DNA of 39,896 bases from contig JACVCT010000007.1 in NCBI GenBank assembly GCA_016741895.1, forward strand, positions 1 through 39,896. Direction: 5' to 3'. This document shows, one piece after another, positions 19,620-29,918 of this stretch. The DNA comes from Gemmatimonadaceae bacterium (GTDB taxonomy: Bacteria; Gemmatimonadota; Gemmatimonadetes; Gemmatimonadales; Gemmatimonadaceae). Both the position numbers and the translations under genes were made by a program. The notes under the pieces are model-generated. The model was not told where the DNA came from, did no database searches, and saw only the letters and a program-made list of their open reading frames with translations. Every line of letters starts with the position of its first letter. Within the stretch, counting starts at the first letter, position 1.

Positions 19620-21131
19620 ATGAGTCTGTACGCTCGGCCCGTCGAAAGCGATCCCACCAAACCGCAGGCGCGGCGCTCGGACCCGTTCCGGGTGCTGCGG
19701 ACCCACCGGAACTTCCGCCTGTTCTGGACAGGGCAGACGGCCTCGCTCATCGGCACCTGGATGCAGACCATGGCCGTGGGCTGGCTGTCGCTCGAGCTCT
19801 CCAACTCGGCCTTCGTGGTGGGACTGGTGGCAAGCATGGGGGCGCTCCCCATCGTGCTCTTCAGCATGCACGCCGGCGCGCTGGTGGACCGGGGCAACAA
19901 GCTGCGCATCGTGCGCATCACGCAGACGCTGTTTCTGCTGCAGGCCCTGGTGCTGTTTGCTGTGACGCTCAGCGGCCATGTGACGGTGGGGCTGCTGCTG
20001 GCGCTGTCGCTGGTGCAGGGCGTATTGAGCGCGGTGGAGATCCCGGCGCGGCAGAGCCTGATCATTCAGCTGGTGGGACGGGAGGACCTGCAGCCGGCCA
20101 TTGCGCTCAACTCCAGCGGGTTCAATCTGGCCCGGGTGGTGGGGCCGGCGGTGGGGGGGGCGGTCATTGGGAAGCTCGGCATCGCATGGTGTTTTGGGTT
20201 CAATGCTTTGAGCTTCGGTTGGGTGTTGTGGGGGCTGGCGCGGATTGGAACGGCAAACGGTGAAACAGCAAACCGCGACAGCGGTGGGTCGGCAGCCGCG
20301 GGGTTCGAAACGGCCAACGGCGATAGCGCGGCGCCGGAAGCCTTTGCGCCGGAAGCCATTGGGGCAGAAGCCTCAACGGCAGGGACTGCGGTTGGGGCGG
20401 CGGTTGGGGCTTCTGGGGTTGAGGCTTCCGAGCATGAAGGCATCCGGCGTGAGGGCTCTCGCGGTTTGCCGTTTCGCAATGCGCTGTCGGCAGATGGCTA
20501 TCGCAGTTTCCAAACCATCCTGCGGCAGACATCGGCAGACGCATGGGACGGTCTTCGGTACCTCTCCCTCCCCGGTCCCGTGCGCGAGCTGCTGCTGCTC
20601 GTCACCATCGGCGCCATACTCGGTGGTCCCTTCATTGCCCTCATGCCCGTGGTTGCGCGGGAGCAGTTGGGGCTCGGGGCAGAGGGCTACGGTGCCCTGC
20701 TGGCCATGGTGGGTATCGGGGGACTGATCGGCGCCCTGCTCGTGGCCGGCCCGGTGTCGCACAAGCCCCACAAGGGCCGCGTGCTCATCGGGGCGGCGCT
20801 GGCCTTTCCGCTGCTTCTGCTTGCCTTTGCCCTCACGCGCACGCCATGGCTGGCCTATGCGCTGCTGCTGCTCACGGGCATGGCCATGATCATGTTCAAC
20901 TCGCTCAGCAACGGTGTGCTGCAGTTGCTGGTGGACGAACGCTACCGCGGCCGCCTCATGGCGTTCTACTCGCTGGTGTTCGTGGGCCTGTCGCAGGCGG
21001 TGGGTGCACTGGCCCTGGGCGCGCTGGCGCGCATGCTGGGCGGAGGACCGGCCATTGCGCTGTGTGCGCTGGTGCTGGCGGTGGCGTCGGGGGCGGCGTG
21101 GAGGAGGGGCATGTTCTGGCGGCAGGTCTGA
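19620..21131 (+). CDS. MFS transporter (EntS/2A0121-like) carrying a repeat-derived insertion in its central loop
   Basis: FRLFWTGQTASLIGTWMQTMAVGWL, LVDRGNKLRIVRITQ, 12-TM pattern; about residues 210-297 are low-complexity and derive from palindrome copy A. Confidence 0.88.
   Translation: MSLYARPVESDPTKPQARRSDPFRVLRTHRNFRLFWTGQTASLIGTWMQTMAVGWLSLELSNSAFVVGLVASMGALPIVLFSMHAGALVDRGNKLRIVRITQTLFLLQALVLFAVTLSGHVTVGLLLALSLVQGVLSAVEIPARQSLIIQLVGREDLQPAIALNSSGFNLARVVGPAVGGAVIGKLGIAWCFGFNALSFGWVLWGLARIGTANGETANRDSGGSAAAGFETANGDSAAPEAFAPEAIGAEASTAGTAVGAAVGASGVEASEHEGIRREGSRGLPFRNALSADGYRSFQTILRQTSADAWDGLRYLSLPGPVRELLLLVTIGAILGGPFIALMPVVAREQLGLGAEGYGALLAMVGIGGLIGALLVAGPVSHKPHKGRVLIGAALAFPLLLLAFALTRTPWLAYALLLLTGMAMIMFNSLSNGVLQLLVDERYRGRLMAFYSLVFVGLSQAVGALALGALARMLGGGPAIALCALVLAVASGAAWRRGMFWRQV
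20249..20510. repeat. Compound palindromic repeat, copy A (inside MFS gene)
   Basis: aacggcaaacggtgaaacagcaaaccgcgacagc .. gccggaagcctttgcgccggaagcc .. ggggcttctggggttgaggcttccg .. ggctatcgcagtttcc; same core as copies B-E. Confidence 0.8.
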
Positions 21132-21408
21132 GAAAAGCAAACGGCGACAGCTGAACAGCAAACGGCGGCACAGCCAACAGCGAAACGGCCAACTGCGGCA
21201 GCCCTATCCGGCAGCCTGCATGCTCGGCAGCCTCAATGGCAGAAGCCCCAACTGCAGGACCTGCGGTTGAGGCTTCTGAGTTGAGGCTTCTGATGTAAAG
21301 GCTCCCGGCGCGACGGCTATCGCCGTTGGCCGTGTCGTGCTGCGGCTGTCGCAGTTGGCTGTTTCGCTGTTGGCTGCTCCGCTGTTGGCTGTCGCTGTTT
21401 GCTGTCGT
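21132..21408. repeat. Compound palindromic repeat, copy B (fills gap between convergent stop codons)
   Basis: agcaaacggcgacagctgaacagcaaacggcggcacagccaac .. gcagaagccccaactgcaggacctgcggttgaggcttctg .. ggctatcgccgttggccgtg .. gctgttggctgtcgctgtttgctgt. Confidence 0.85.
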
Positions 21409-23526
21409 TCAGCCCAGCGTGAGCCCAAACCGCAGCGTCCTTCCCGGCTGCGGCAGCCCGCACTGATCGTACACCGTCGCGTTGCTCACATTGTCCATCG
21501 CCACCAGCGCCGTGAGGCGCTGCAGCAGCCCGCGTCCACGCAGCGTGAATGTGCGCGTGATGGCCGCGTCGCCCACCGTCTGCGCGTCCAGCTTCACCTG
21601 GCGCCCGAGGTCGGGATGCTGGCAGTACTGCGCGCCCGTATGGCGGGTCATCGCGCTCGCGCGGAAGCCTTTCATGAGCGGCGAAATGAACGCCAGCGAC
21701 GCGCGCTGCTCGGGATTGCGTTCCGCGTAGCGGTCGCTGGCGTTGGTGATGCTGCGGTCCTGCACCCGAATGCGCTGCAGCGTCACGTCGCCCGTGATGG
21801 TTGCGCCGCGCAGCGCCGCCGGACTGTAGCTCAGCAGCGCCTCGGCGCCGTGACTACGGATCTCGTCGCGGTTGATGCGACGGAACAGACGGTTGGGCAG
21901 GGTCACGCGCACCACCGCGTCATCAAGGCGGTGAGCAAAGCCCACCAGCTGCAGTTGCAGACCGCGCGCCGCAAAGGCCCCACCGTCGAGCGTCACGCCG
22001 CCCTCAAAGCCCAGCAGGGTCTCGGGGCGCAGGGTGGGATTGGGGTCGAAGCGGTTGAGTGCGCCGCTGTAGAGTTCACGAAGCGCGGCAAAACGCGCGC
22101 GCTCGCTGGCCGAGGCGTGGAGGCGAATGCCGTCGTTGATACGCAGCGTGGTGCCCAGACGCCAACCGGTCTGTGTGAGGGTGCCCAGTGACTCACGCCC
22201 GCCGCTGCGTGGCGTGCTCGCGCGGTCGTGTACCACACCACCACTGAACAGCACGCGCTCGTGCACCGGCACATCGATCTCCGTGCCGACACTCGTGAGA
22301 CGCTGCTCGTAGCGCGTGGCCACTGACGCGGGATTCTCTGCGGCCATGGTCTCGTCGTAACGCACCCGACTGTCGGTGGCGGCCACACGCAGTTGCATGT
22401 TGCCGGGCAGCGAGTGTGTGCCTTCTATGCGCGCGATGTCGGTGGTTTCCGCGCCCAGCTCACGCGTCGTCACCCTGGCGTAGTCACGATTGGCATAGGT
22501 CTCGATTTCGAGATCCTGCGTGGTGCGGCCCGCACTTGCTGACAGCGTGCCATACCCCAGCGGCGTCTGACGCACGCCGCTGCCGGCCGTGAGCAGTCCC
22601 AGCGCGCGCGACTGCGCGGGGTAGCGCCAGTAACGCGGCGACGCGATGTGCTGCTCCGGTGCCACGCCACGCTCGGCGGTGTAGCCGGTGGCCGTGAAGC
22701 CCACATAGGCGCCGGATGGATTGTCCCAGCGCAGCGCGGCAAAGCCGTCGAGCTGTGACTGATCGGTGTTGGTGCGCAGCCGCGTGTTGCGGAGATCACC
22801 CGGATCGGCCGCGCCACCGGTGAGGCCATTGCCCGGATTGCCGCCCGAACGCGCAAACCCGTCACGCGCGCGCGACGACACCCCACCGCGCACACGCAGC
22901 GTACCGCCGCCCAGCGTGAAGGGCTGCGCCACAGCGGCCGAGAGCACGCGGCTGCCGTACTGGTCGATGCCGGTGCCGAGTGTGGCGCTGCGGGAGAGTG
23001 GCGCCATGCCTCCCGCGCGTCTGGGCAGCGGGGCGTTGAGGTCGAGTCGGATGACACCGCCCAGCGTATTGGCGCCGCCCAGCAGCGTGGCGAGGCCGCG
23101 CACCACGGTGATCTGCTCGATGCCGGTGGTGGGCAGAATGGACGGGTCCATGCGCGAATCCCAACCCACCGAGAGCGGCAGGCCGTCGAGCAGCCCGGCC
23201 GCCTGACGCGAGTCGCTGCCGCGCACACTGATTTCCGTTTCGCCGCGCGAGTTCTGCCTGACCAGCACAAAGGCCGTCTGACGCAGCACGTCGGCCAGCG
23301 CCGGCGCGGGCTGCAGCGGCACAGGCAGCGAATCCGGACGGATGACCACGGCCGTGGCACCACCCGTCACCGATGGTGCGCGCGAGCCACGCACGGCCAT
23401 GGGTTCAATACGGCGGGCGGAGGTGTCGGGCGTGCTGCGGGGCTGCGGACTACGCTGCTGCGCGACAAGCGCAGCGGGGACGAGCAGAGCCAGCAGGGTG
23501 GGGAAAGAAACCAGAGGTCTGCGCAT
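21409..23526 (-). CDS. TonB-dependent outer-membrane receptor
   Basis: Signal peptide plus plug domain (VLVRQNSRGETEISVRGSDSRQAAGLLDGLPLS, GIEQITVVRGLATLLGGANTLGGVIRLD) and C-terminal beta-barrel; start likely at MRRPLVSFPTLL. Confidence 0.88.
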   Translation of the reverse strand: MRRPLVSFPTLLALLVPAALVAQQRSPQPRSTPDTSARRIEPMAVRGSRAPSVTGGATAVVIRPDSLPVPLQPAPALADVLRQTAFVLVRQNSRGETEISVRGSDSRQAAGLLDGLPLSVGWDSRMDPSILPTTGIEQITVVRGLATLLGGANTLGGVIRLDLNAPLPRRAGGMAPLSRSATLGTGIDQYGSRVLSAAVAQPFTLGGGTLRVRGGVSSRARDGFARSGGNPGNGLTGGAADPGDLRNTRLRTNTDQSQLDGFAALRWDNPSGAYVGFTATGYTAERGVAPEQHIASPRYWRYPAQSRALGLLTAGSGVRQTPLGYGTLSASAGRTTQDLEIETYANRDYARVTTRELGAETTDIARIEGTHSLPGNMQLRVAATDSRVRYDETMAAENPASVATRYEQRLTSVGTEIDVPVHERVLFSGGVVHDRASTPRSGGRESLGTLTQTGWRLGTTLRINDGIRLHASASERARFAALRELYSGALNRFDPNPTLRPETLLGFEGGVTLDGGAFAARGLQLQLVGFAHRLDDAVVRVTLPNRLFRRINRDEIRSHGAEALLSYSPAALRGATITGDVTLQRIRVQDRSITNASDRYAERNPEQRASLAFISPLMKGFRASAMTRHTGAQYCQHPDLGRQVKLDAQTVGDAAITRTFTLRGRGLLQRLTALVAMDNVSNATVYDQCGLPQPGRTLRFGLTLG

Positions 23527-23615
23527 GCGGCGGGGCTGGGAGTGTGCTGCCTCCAAGCCTAGTGCGCGCACCTAAACGCCCGATTAATGATTCTGCTCGT
23601 TCCTCTGGATCTTCA

Positions 23616-24009
23616 ACTGACTATCACGGATTTCGCGGACAGCCCACGGAAAAAGCAGGACCGCAGCTCCCGAGTCCTGACCCTGCATTAATGAGTGTCG
23701 GTGCAGAAGCCGGATCGTCAACAGCTCACGCAGAGAACTGCAGGAGAACCGCAGAGAGCGCAGAGGAGTCGATCGTCTACGGATTGACTTTCATGTTTAA
23801 TCCGTGTGGTTTCCGCCCAATCCGCGTCATCCGCAACAAGGCAGTTCGACCCAAACGGCTTCTCTCTGCGCCCTCTCTCCCTCCCATTCTCTGCTTGAGC
23901 TGTTAACAATCTCGCTTTAGCAACAAGTGTCGGTGCAGCAGCCGGGTCGTCAACTGCGCAGTTCTCCTGTGGTTTCCTTTGTTGTCCGCGGAATCCGTGG
24001 TAATCAGTC
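23616..24009. repeat. Second-family palindrome (CACGGATTTCGCGGACA) split by a nested repeat-rich insertion
   Basis: Left arm actgactatcacggatttcgcggaca...agcagga (23616-23660); right arm ctcctgtggtttcctttgttgtccgcggaatccgtggtaatcagtc (about 23964-24009); internal imperfect direct repeat gtgtcggtgcagMagccggRtcgtcaac. Confidence 0.75.
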
Positions 24010-24031
24010 CAAGCGATGCCCGCCGAGCGCG

Positions 24032-25477
24032 TCAGTACTCGTCGCGCTTGCGCCGCGATTCGCGCTCGGGCCGCGTGTACATGCCCACGTCGGAGCGCGA
24101 GATGCGCCGACGCGCCACGAGTGCCTCGAGCACCAGTTCGCAGGCCACCACCACCAGTGCATCGTCGTCACGCGGCGCGAGACCCACGGCGGTGACGAGA
24201 TCGACAAGGCCGGGCACGAGATCGAAACCCTTGCGCACCAGATCCACCGCCATGTCGTCGGCGATCTGCAGCAGGTTGCCCTGCTCGAACCAGATCACGA
24301 TGCTGTCGGTGTCGAGATCCCCCGCGCGCGCTTCGAGTGTGGCGTGACAGGCGCGGCGAATGAGTTCGCGCGCGATGGCCGCCGCACCGACGAGTTCACC
24401 CTCGTACTCGAGCTCCATCTTGCCGGTGATGGCCGGCAGTGCGGCATACACGTCGCCCAGACGCGGCACGGCCTCACGGTCGCCCTGACGCAGCGCGCGG
24501 GACTCGGCGTTGGACACCACGTTCTCGAGCGTGGTGATGGGCATGCGCTGCGACACGCCGCTGCGCCTGTCGATGCGCTTGTCCTCGCGCGCCTCGAAGG
24601 CCACGCGCTCCACCACTTCCGACACGAGATCGGGCACGCGGATTTCCACGCTGCCGGTGCGCGCCGTCCACGCTTCCTGCTGCGTGATGGCCACGCCGAG
24701 ATCGACGACTTCCGGATAGTGCGTGATGATCTCGCTGCCGATGCGATCCTTGAGCGGCGTGATGATCTTGCCGCGCGCCGTGTAGTCTTCGGGATTGGCG
24801 GTGAAGCAGAGCAGCACATCGAGGGCGAGGCGCACCGGATAGCCTTTGATCTGCACATCACCTTCCTGCATGATGTTGAACAGACCCACCTGCACCTTGC
24901 CGGCAAGATCGGGCAGCTCATTGAGCGCGAAGATGCCGCGGTTGGCGCGCGGCAGCATGCCGTAGTGAATCGTGAGCTCGTCGCTCAGCAGGTGCCCACC
25001 ACGCGCGGCCTTGATGGGGTCCACGTCGCCGATGATGTCGGCCACCGTCACGTCAGGCGTGGCGAGCTTCTCCACGTAGCGCTGCTCGCGTGCCACCCAG
25101 GCAATGGGGGTGTCGTCGCCATGTTCGTCGATGAGCAGGCGCGCATAGCGGCTGATGGGGCGGAACGGATCGTCGTTGATCTCACTGCCCGCCACCACCG
25201 GCATGGCCTCGTCGAGGAGGGTCATGAGCGCCCGCAGGATGCGCGATTTCGCCTGACCACGCAGGCCGAGCAGGATGAAGTTGTGCCGTGCCAGCAGCGC
25301 ATTGACGATCTGCGGCATGACCGTGTCTTCATATCCAAGCACCCCGCGGAACAGGGGCCCGCCATCCTGCAGGCGCGCGATGAGGTTGCGGCGGATCTCT
25401 TCCTTGACGGATCCGGGCCGGTTGGCAGCGTAGCCGGAACGTTTCAGGGCGCCGAGGGTGTCAGGAAGTCGCGTCAC
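24032..25477 (-). CDS. MoxR / Mg-chelatase ChlI-like AAA+ ATPase
   Basis: NFILLGLRGQAKSRILRAL, GIFALNELPDLAGKVQVGLFNIMQEGDVQIKGYPVRLALDVLLCFTANPEDYTARGKIITPLKDRIG. Confidence 0.88.
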   Translation of the reverse strand: MTRLPDTLGALKRSGYAANRPGSVKEEIRRNLIARLQDGGPLFRGVLGYEDTVMPQIVNALLARHNFILLGLRGQAKSRILRALMTLLDEAMPVVAGSEINDDPFRPISRYARLLIDEHGDDTPIAWVAREQRYVEKLATPDVTVADIIGDVDPIKAARGGHLLSDELTIHYGMLPRANRGIFALNELPDLAGKVQVGLFNIMQEGDVQIKGYPVRLALDVLLCFTANPEDYTARGKIITPLKDRIGSEIITHYPEVVDLGVAITQQEAWTARTGSVEIRVPDLVSEVVERVAFEAREDKRIDRRSGVSQRMPITTLENVVSNAESRALRQGDREAVPRLGDVYAALPAITGKMELEYEGELVGAAAIARELIRRACHATLEARAGDLDTDSIVIWFEQGNLLQIADDMAVDLVRKGFDLVPGLVDLVTAVGLAPRDDDALVVVACELVLEALVARRRISRSDVGMYTRPERESRRKRDEY

Positions 25478-25602
25478 AGGTCCAAAACGGTGAGAAGTGG
25501 AGCGCCGGGCATGGGACCGACGCCTTCCGAAGCTGAGAAAATGCTTGGGGTGTAACGGTTTGCGGATCGCAGGCTGAGGTGATTCTTAGCACCACCTTTC
25601 CC

Positions 25603-25630
25603 TTGACAGGGTGTGACCTGCCCGTAGTTT
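25603..25630 (+). promoter_or_regulatory. Putative sigma70-type promoter for small lipoprotein
   Basis: TTGACA - 16 nt - TAGTTT, about 93 nt upstream of ATG 25723. Confidence 0.5.
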
Positions 25631-25643
25631 GGAGGTGCAAGAT

Positions 25644-25694
25644 CCCCGTCGGCACATCCGCCGAGGGGGCCGTGCGCTTTTCAGGCCGCACGGC
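25644..25694 (+). promoter_or_regulatory. Structured 5' leader: two adjacent hairpins
   Basis: CCCCgTCGGC-acatcc-GCCGAGGGG followed directly by GCCGTGCG-cttttcaggc-CGCACGGC. Confidence 0.5.
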
Positions 25695-25722
25695 GCAAAC
25701 ACCGCCCCGTTGAGGTTACTCC

Positions 25723-25911
25723 ATGAAGCGCATCGCCCTCGTCGCTGCTGCCCTCGTGCTCGCCGCCTGCTCCGCCAAGGAAGAGGCCCCCGCCGCTGAC
25801 TCGGCGATGGCTGCTCCGGCTGCCGCTGCCCCGGCCACGGATTCGGCCATGATGGCTCCGCCGGCCGACTCGATGGCTGACTCCACGGCTGACACGACCA
25901 AGAAGATGTAA
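25723..25911 (+). CDS. Small Ala-rich lipoprotein
   Basis: 62 aa MKRIALVAAALVLAACSAKEE with lipobox LAAC; promoter upstream and terminator downstream. Confidence 0.8.
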   Translation: MKRIALVAAALVLAACSAKEEAPAADSAMAAPAAAAPATDSAMMAPPADSMADSTADTTKKM

Positions 25912-25935
25912 TTCGAGACCCCTCGGGGTCTTGTG

Positions 25936-25974
25936 GTGCGGGCGGGAGCTTCTGGCTTCCGCCCGCACTTTTTT
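25936..25974 (+). terminator. Rho-independent terminator
   Basis: GTGCGGGCGGGAGC-ttct-GGCTTCCGCCCGCAC followed by TTTTTT. Confidence 0.9.
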
Positions 25975-26006
25975 CTGTCCCGCAAAGTCCCGACAGGTCT
26001 CGCCGG

Positions 26007-27122
26007 CTATCCGGCCGTGATCGGCGCGCTCTCGTCGAACGGCAGCGCCACCACGCTGGCTTCGATGCTGCCGTCACTTCCCACCACCTGCACACGGTCG
26101 CCAGGCGCCACCTCGCGGCGAATCATGGCCATGGCAATGGGTCCGAGACGCGGTGAGACCACCGTGCTGCGCACATCACCCACGTCCTTGCCCGTGGCAT
26201 CCAGCACGCGGGCGTGCTGCGGCAACACCTCCTGCGCGGTGAGCCCGCGCAGATGGCGATTGACGTGCCCACGGAAGTGCACACGCGCCACGGTTTCCTG
26301 CCCGGTGTAGCAGCCCTTGGTGAAGGAGATGGCGCCGAGCGTATCGAGATTGGCTTCCTGCGGGATGGTGTTCTCGTCCATGTCCACCCCGTAGGCCGGT
26401 CTGCCACCCTCAATGCGCGCCACGTTCCACACCGCCCGACTGCCGCGACGGTAGCTGGAGGCCTGCACAAAACGTGTCAGCGTCTCACGATCCTCCGCCC
26501 GGGCGAGCATGACGAACCCGGGCAGTGCCCCCATGACCGGCGCGCGAATGAGCCGCACCGTGATGCCATCCACGCTCCACGGCGCGTGCCCCCACACGGG
26601 CCACGCGTCCAGCTTCGCGATACGCTCCTGCAACGCGCCGCCGGGGGCATCCGGTTCCGTGTCTGACATCGGGCCCGCTGCCGCATCGCGGCCCAGGCGC
26701 GCCACGGCGTCGGCCGCCTGGTTGCCGTACACCAGCCAGGTGGCCCAGGACTCGTGATCGTCGTGCACCTTGGCGAGGCGCGGATTGATGTACTTGCGCG
26801 CCATGCTCAGCCAGGCCTCGGCGCAGTCGCGGATGACCGTGCAGAGGAAGGTTTCCTCGTCGAGGCGCGCGACGTACATGTCGCAGACCACCTTGCCCTT
26901 GGGCGTGAGCGCCACGGCGTGCAGCCCGCGGCCCACCTCGAGCGCGGCCACGTCGTTGGTGACCAGCCCGTTCAGCGCCTCGGCGGCCTTGGGGCCGGCA
27001 ATGGTGCTCCAGTGATTCTGCGCCTCGAACCACACGGCGCGGCGACGGAGGTCGTGATAGGCCTCCACGTCGTCGGGGCCGAGCGGCGCCGGATAGAGCA
27101 GGTCGGTCGAGTCGATGGGCAT
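26007..27122 (-). CDS. YgfZ/GcvT-like folate-binding protein
   Basis: LNGLVTNDVAALEVGRGLHAVALTPKGKVVCDMYV and KGCYTGQETVARVHFRGHVNR (YgfZ signature); start at MPIDSTDLLYP (27122). Confidence 0.88.
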   Translation of the reverse strand: MPIDSTDLLYPAPLGPDDVEAYHDLRRRAVWFEAQNHWSTIAGPKAAEALNGLVTNDVAALEVGRGLHAVALTPKGKVVCDMYVARLDEETFLCTVIRDCAEAWLSMARKYINPRLAKVHDDHESWATWLVYGNQAADAVARLGRDAAAGPMSDTEPDAPGGALQERIAKLDAWPVWGHAPWSVDGITVRLIRAPVMGALPGFVMLARAEDRETLTRFVQASSYRRGSRAVWNVARIEGGRPAYGVDMDENTIPQEANLDTLGAISFTKGCYTGQETVARVHFRGHVNRHLRGLTAQEVLPQHARVLDATGKDVGDVRSTVVSPRLGPIAMAMIRREVAPGDRVQVVGSDGSIEASVVALPFDESAPITAG

Positions 27123-27240
27123 GGCTGGAAATCTATCGACATGGGACCACCGTCTGCCCGCAATCTTCCCCACGCCATACTGGCCGCGGCGTGATCTTGA
27201 ACTGCTCGCGACACGCGAACCTTGCAGGTAGATCAGATTA

Positions 27241-27260
27241 TGGTATCGTATATGATACCA
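27241..27260. promoter_or_regulatory. Palindromic operator upstream of toxin-antitoxin genes
   Basis: TGGTATC-GTATAT-GATACCA, 12 nt upstream of the PIN gene start. Confidence 0.65.
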
Positions 27261-27271
27261 CGTGAAATCGC

Positions 27272-27697
27272 ATGAAGCCACACGTCATCCTCGACACCAA
27301 CGTTGTGATCGCGGGCCTTCGCTCTCGGCGCGGGGCCGCGTTTGCGCTGCTCGAGCTGTTGGCAGATGGAGCGTATGAGATAAGTGTTTCCGTGCCACTC
27401 GTCCTGGAGTACGAGGCCGTCGCGAAGAGACAGGCGCGCGAACTGGGACTGACACACTCAGACATCGATGCGGTCGTGGATTTTCTGTGTCAGCAGGCTC
27501 ATCACAGCAAGATCTTCTACCTCTGGCGGCCATTTCTCAGAGATCCGACTGACGACATGGTGCTGGAGGTCGCTGTCGAAGCTCAGTGCCGATATATCGT
27601 CACCTTCAACACTCGGGACTTTGCCGGCGTCGAACAGTTTGGAATTCAAACGTTGACTCCGGGTGAGTTTCTCGCCCTGCTACAGGAGGATACATGA
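27272..27697 (+). CDS. PIN-domain putative toxin
   Basis: VILDTNVVIAGLRSRRGAAF, PTDDMVLEVAVEAQCRYIVTFNTRDF. Confidence 0.88.
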   Translation: MKPHVILDTNVVIAGLRSRRGAAFALLELLADGAYEISVSVPLVLEYEAVAKRQARELGLTHSDIDAVVDFLCQQAHHSKIFYLWRPFLRDPTDDMVLEVAVEAQCRYIVTFNTRDFAGVEQFGIQTLTPGEFLALLQEDT

Positions 27698-27930
27698 GCA
27701 CGATCAGTCTCCGACTCCCTGAGTCCTTGCATGCACAGGCGCGACTCCTGGCAGAGCAGGAAGGCATCTCGATCAACCAGTTGATCACGACATCGTTGGC
27801 GGAAAAAATGTCGGCCCTGCTGACCAGCGAATACCTCGAGGCCCGCGCGGAACGAGGCTCGAAGGCTTCGTTTCATCGCGTGCTTAAGAAGGTCAAGGAT
27901 CGACCGCCTGTAGAGGGTGACGAACGGTAA
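27694..27930 (+). CDS. Ribbon-helix-helix (Arc/HicB-like) putative antitoxin
   Basis: MSTISLRLPESLHAQARLLAEQEGISINQLITTSLAEKM; ATGA overlap with PIN gene. Confidence 0.85.
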   Translation: MSTISLRLPESLHAQARLLAEQEGISINQLITTSLAEKMSALLTSEYLEARAERGSKASFHRVLKKVKDRPPVEGDER

Positions 27931-28458
27931 GCTCGCGTACTTGACGCTGCGTACTGGCAACACCAAGTCGTTCCAACCGCTCGTCGATGTGCTGCCAACT
28001 CCGCGCGAAACTGCTGCCGGCTCCGCGGGGCGGATCGTCGGCGCAGCGCAGCAGACCGACCTGCGTCTCGAGTCCACTCAGCGCCAGCAGGGGTTCCACA
28101 TGACGGCGCTCGCTGTCGCTGCGCAGCACGACCCGATGCCCCGACGCGACGGCGTCGCGCAGCGCCGCGAGTCCCTCGGGCAACAGCGGCACGCCGTGCG
28201 CAATGATGCCGGCGTAGAGGCGCTGCGCGCGCAGCAGCACCAGGTCGTGCCGCGTGGGGTCCTGCGGCGCGGGATCGAGCTGTTGCAGCGCCTCGGCCAT
28301 GGCACGGCCGGGCAGCTCGGCGCGCACGAGGTCCTCGCTGAAATTGAAGCCCTCTGCGACAAGCGCTTCACGCAGTGCCGCTGTGCGCGCGGGCAGGGTG
28401 TCGAAGAGCACCCCGTCAAAGGCGAGAATGAGGGCGTGCTGCAGGGGTGATAAGGCGT

Positions 28459-28462
<4 letters not shown>
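27893..28462 (-). CDS. Degenerate HAD-like hydrolase coupled to glcF
   Basis: VNALSPLQHALILAFDGVLFDTLPARTAAL; GTG start overlaps glcF stop (GTGA); motif I reads AFDGVL instead of DxDGxL. Confidence 0.65.
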
Positions 28463-29871
<1,409 letters not shown>

Positions 29872-29876
29872 GGATT

Positions 29877-29918
29877 GGCCTTCACGGCGTGGCCTTCACG
29901 GTGTGGCCCTCATGGCGT
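29877..29918. repeat. 14-bp tandem repeat x3 at the glcE/glcF junction
   Basis: ggccttcacggcgt ggccttcacggtgt ggccctcatggcgt. Confidence 0.85.

Noticed and set aside
23373-23906. 177-aa ORF through the repeat block upstream of the TonB receptor
   Set aside because: It crosses the receptor 5' end and palindromic repeats; no domain and no plausible start.
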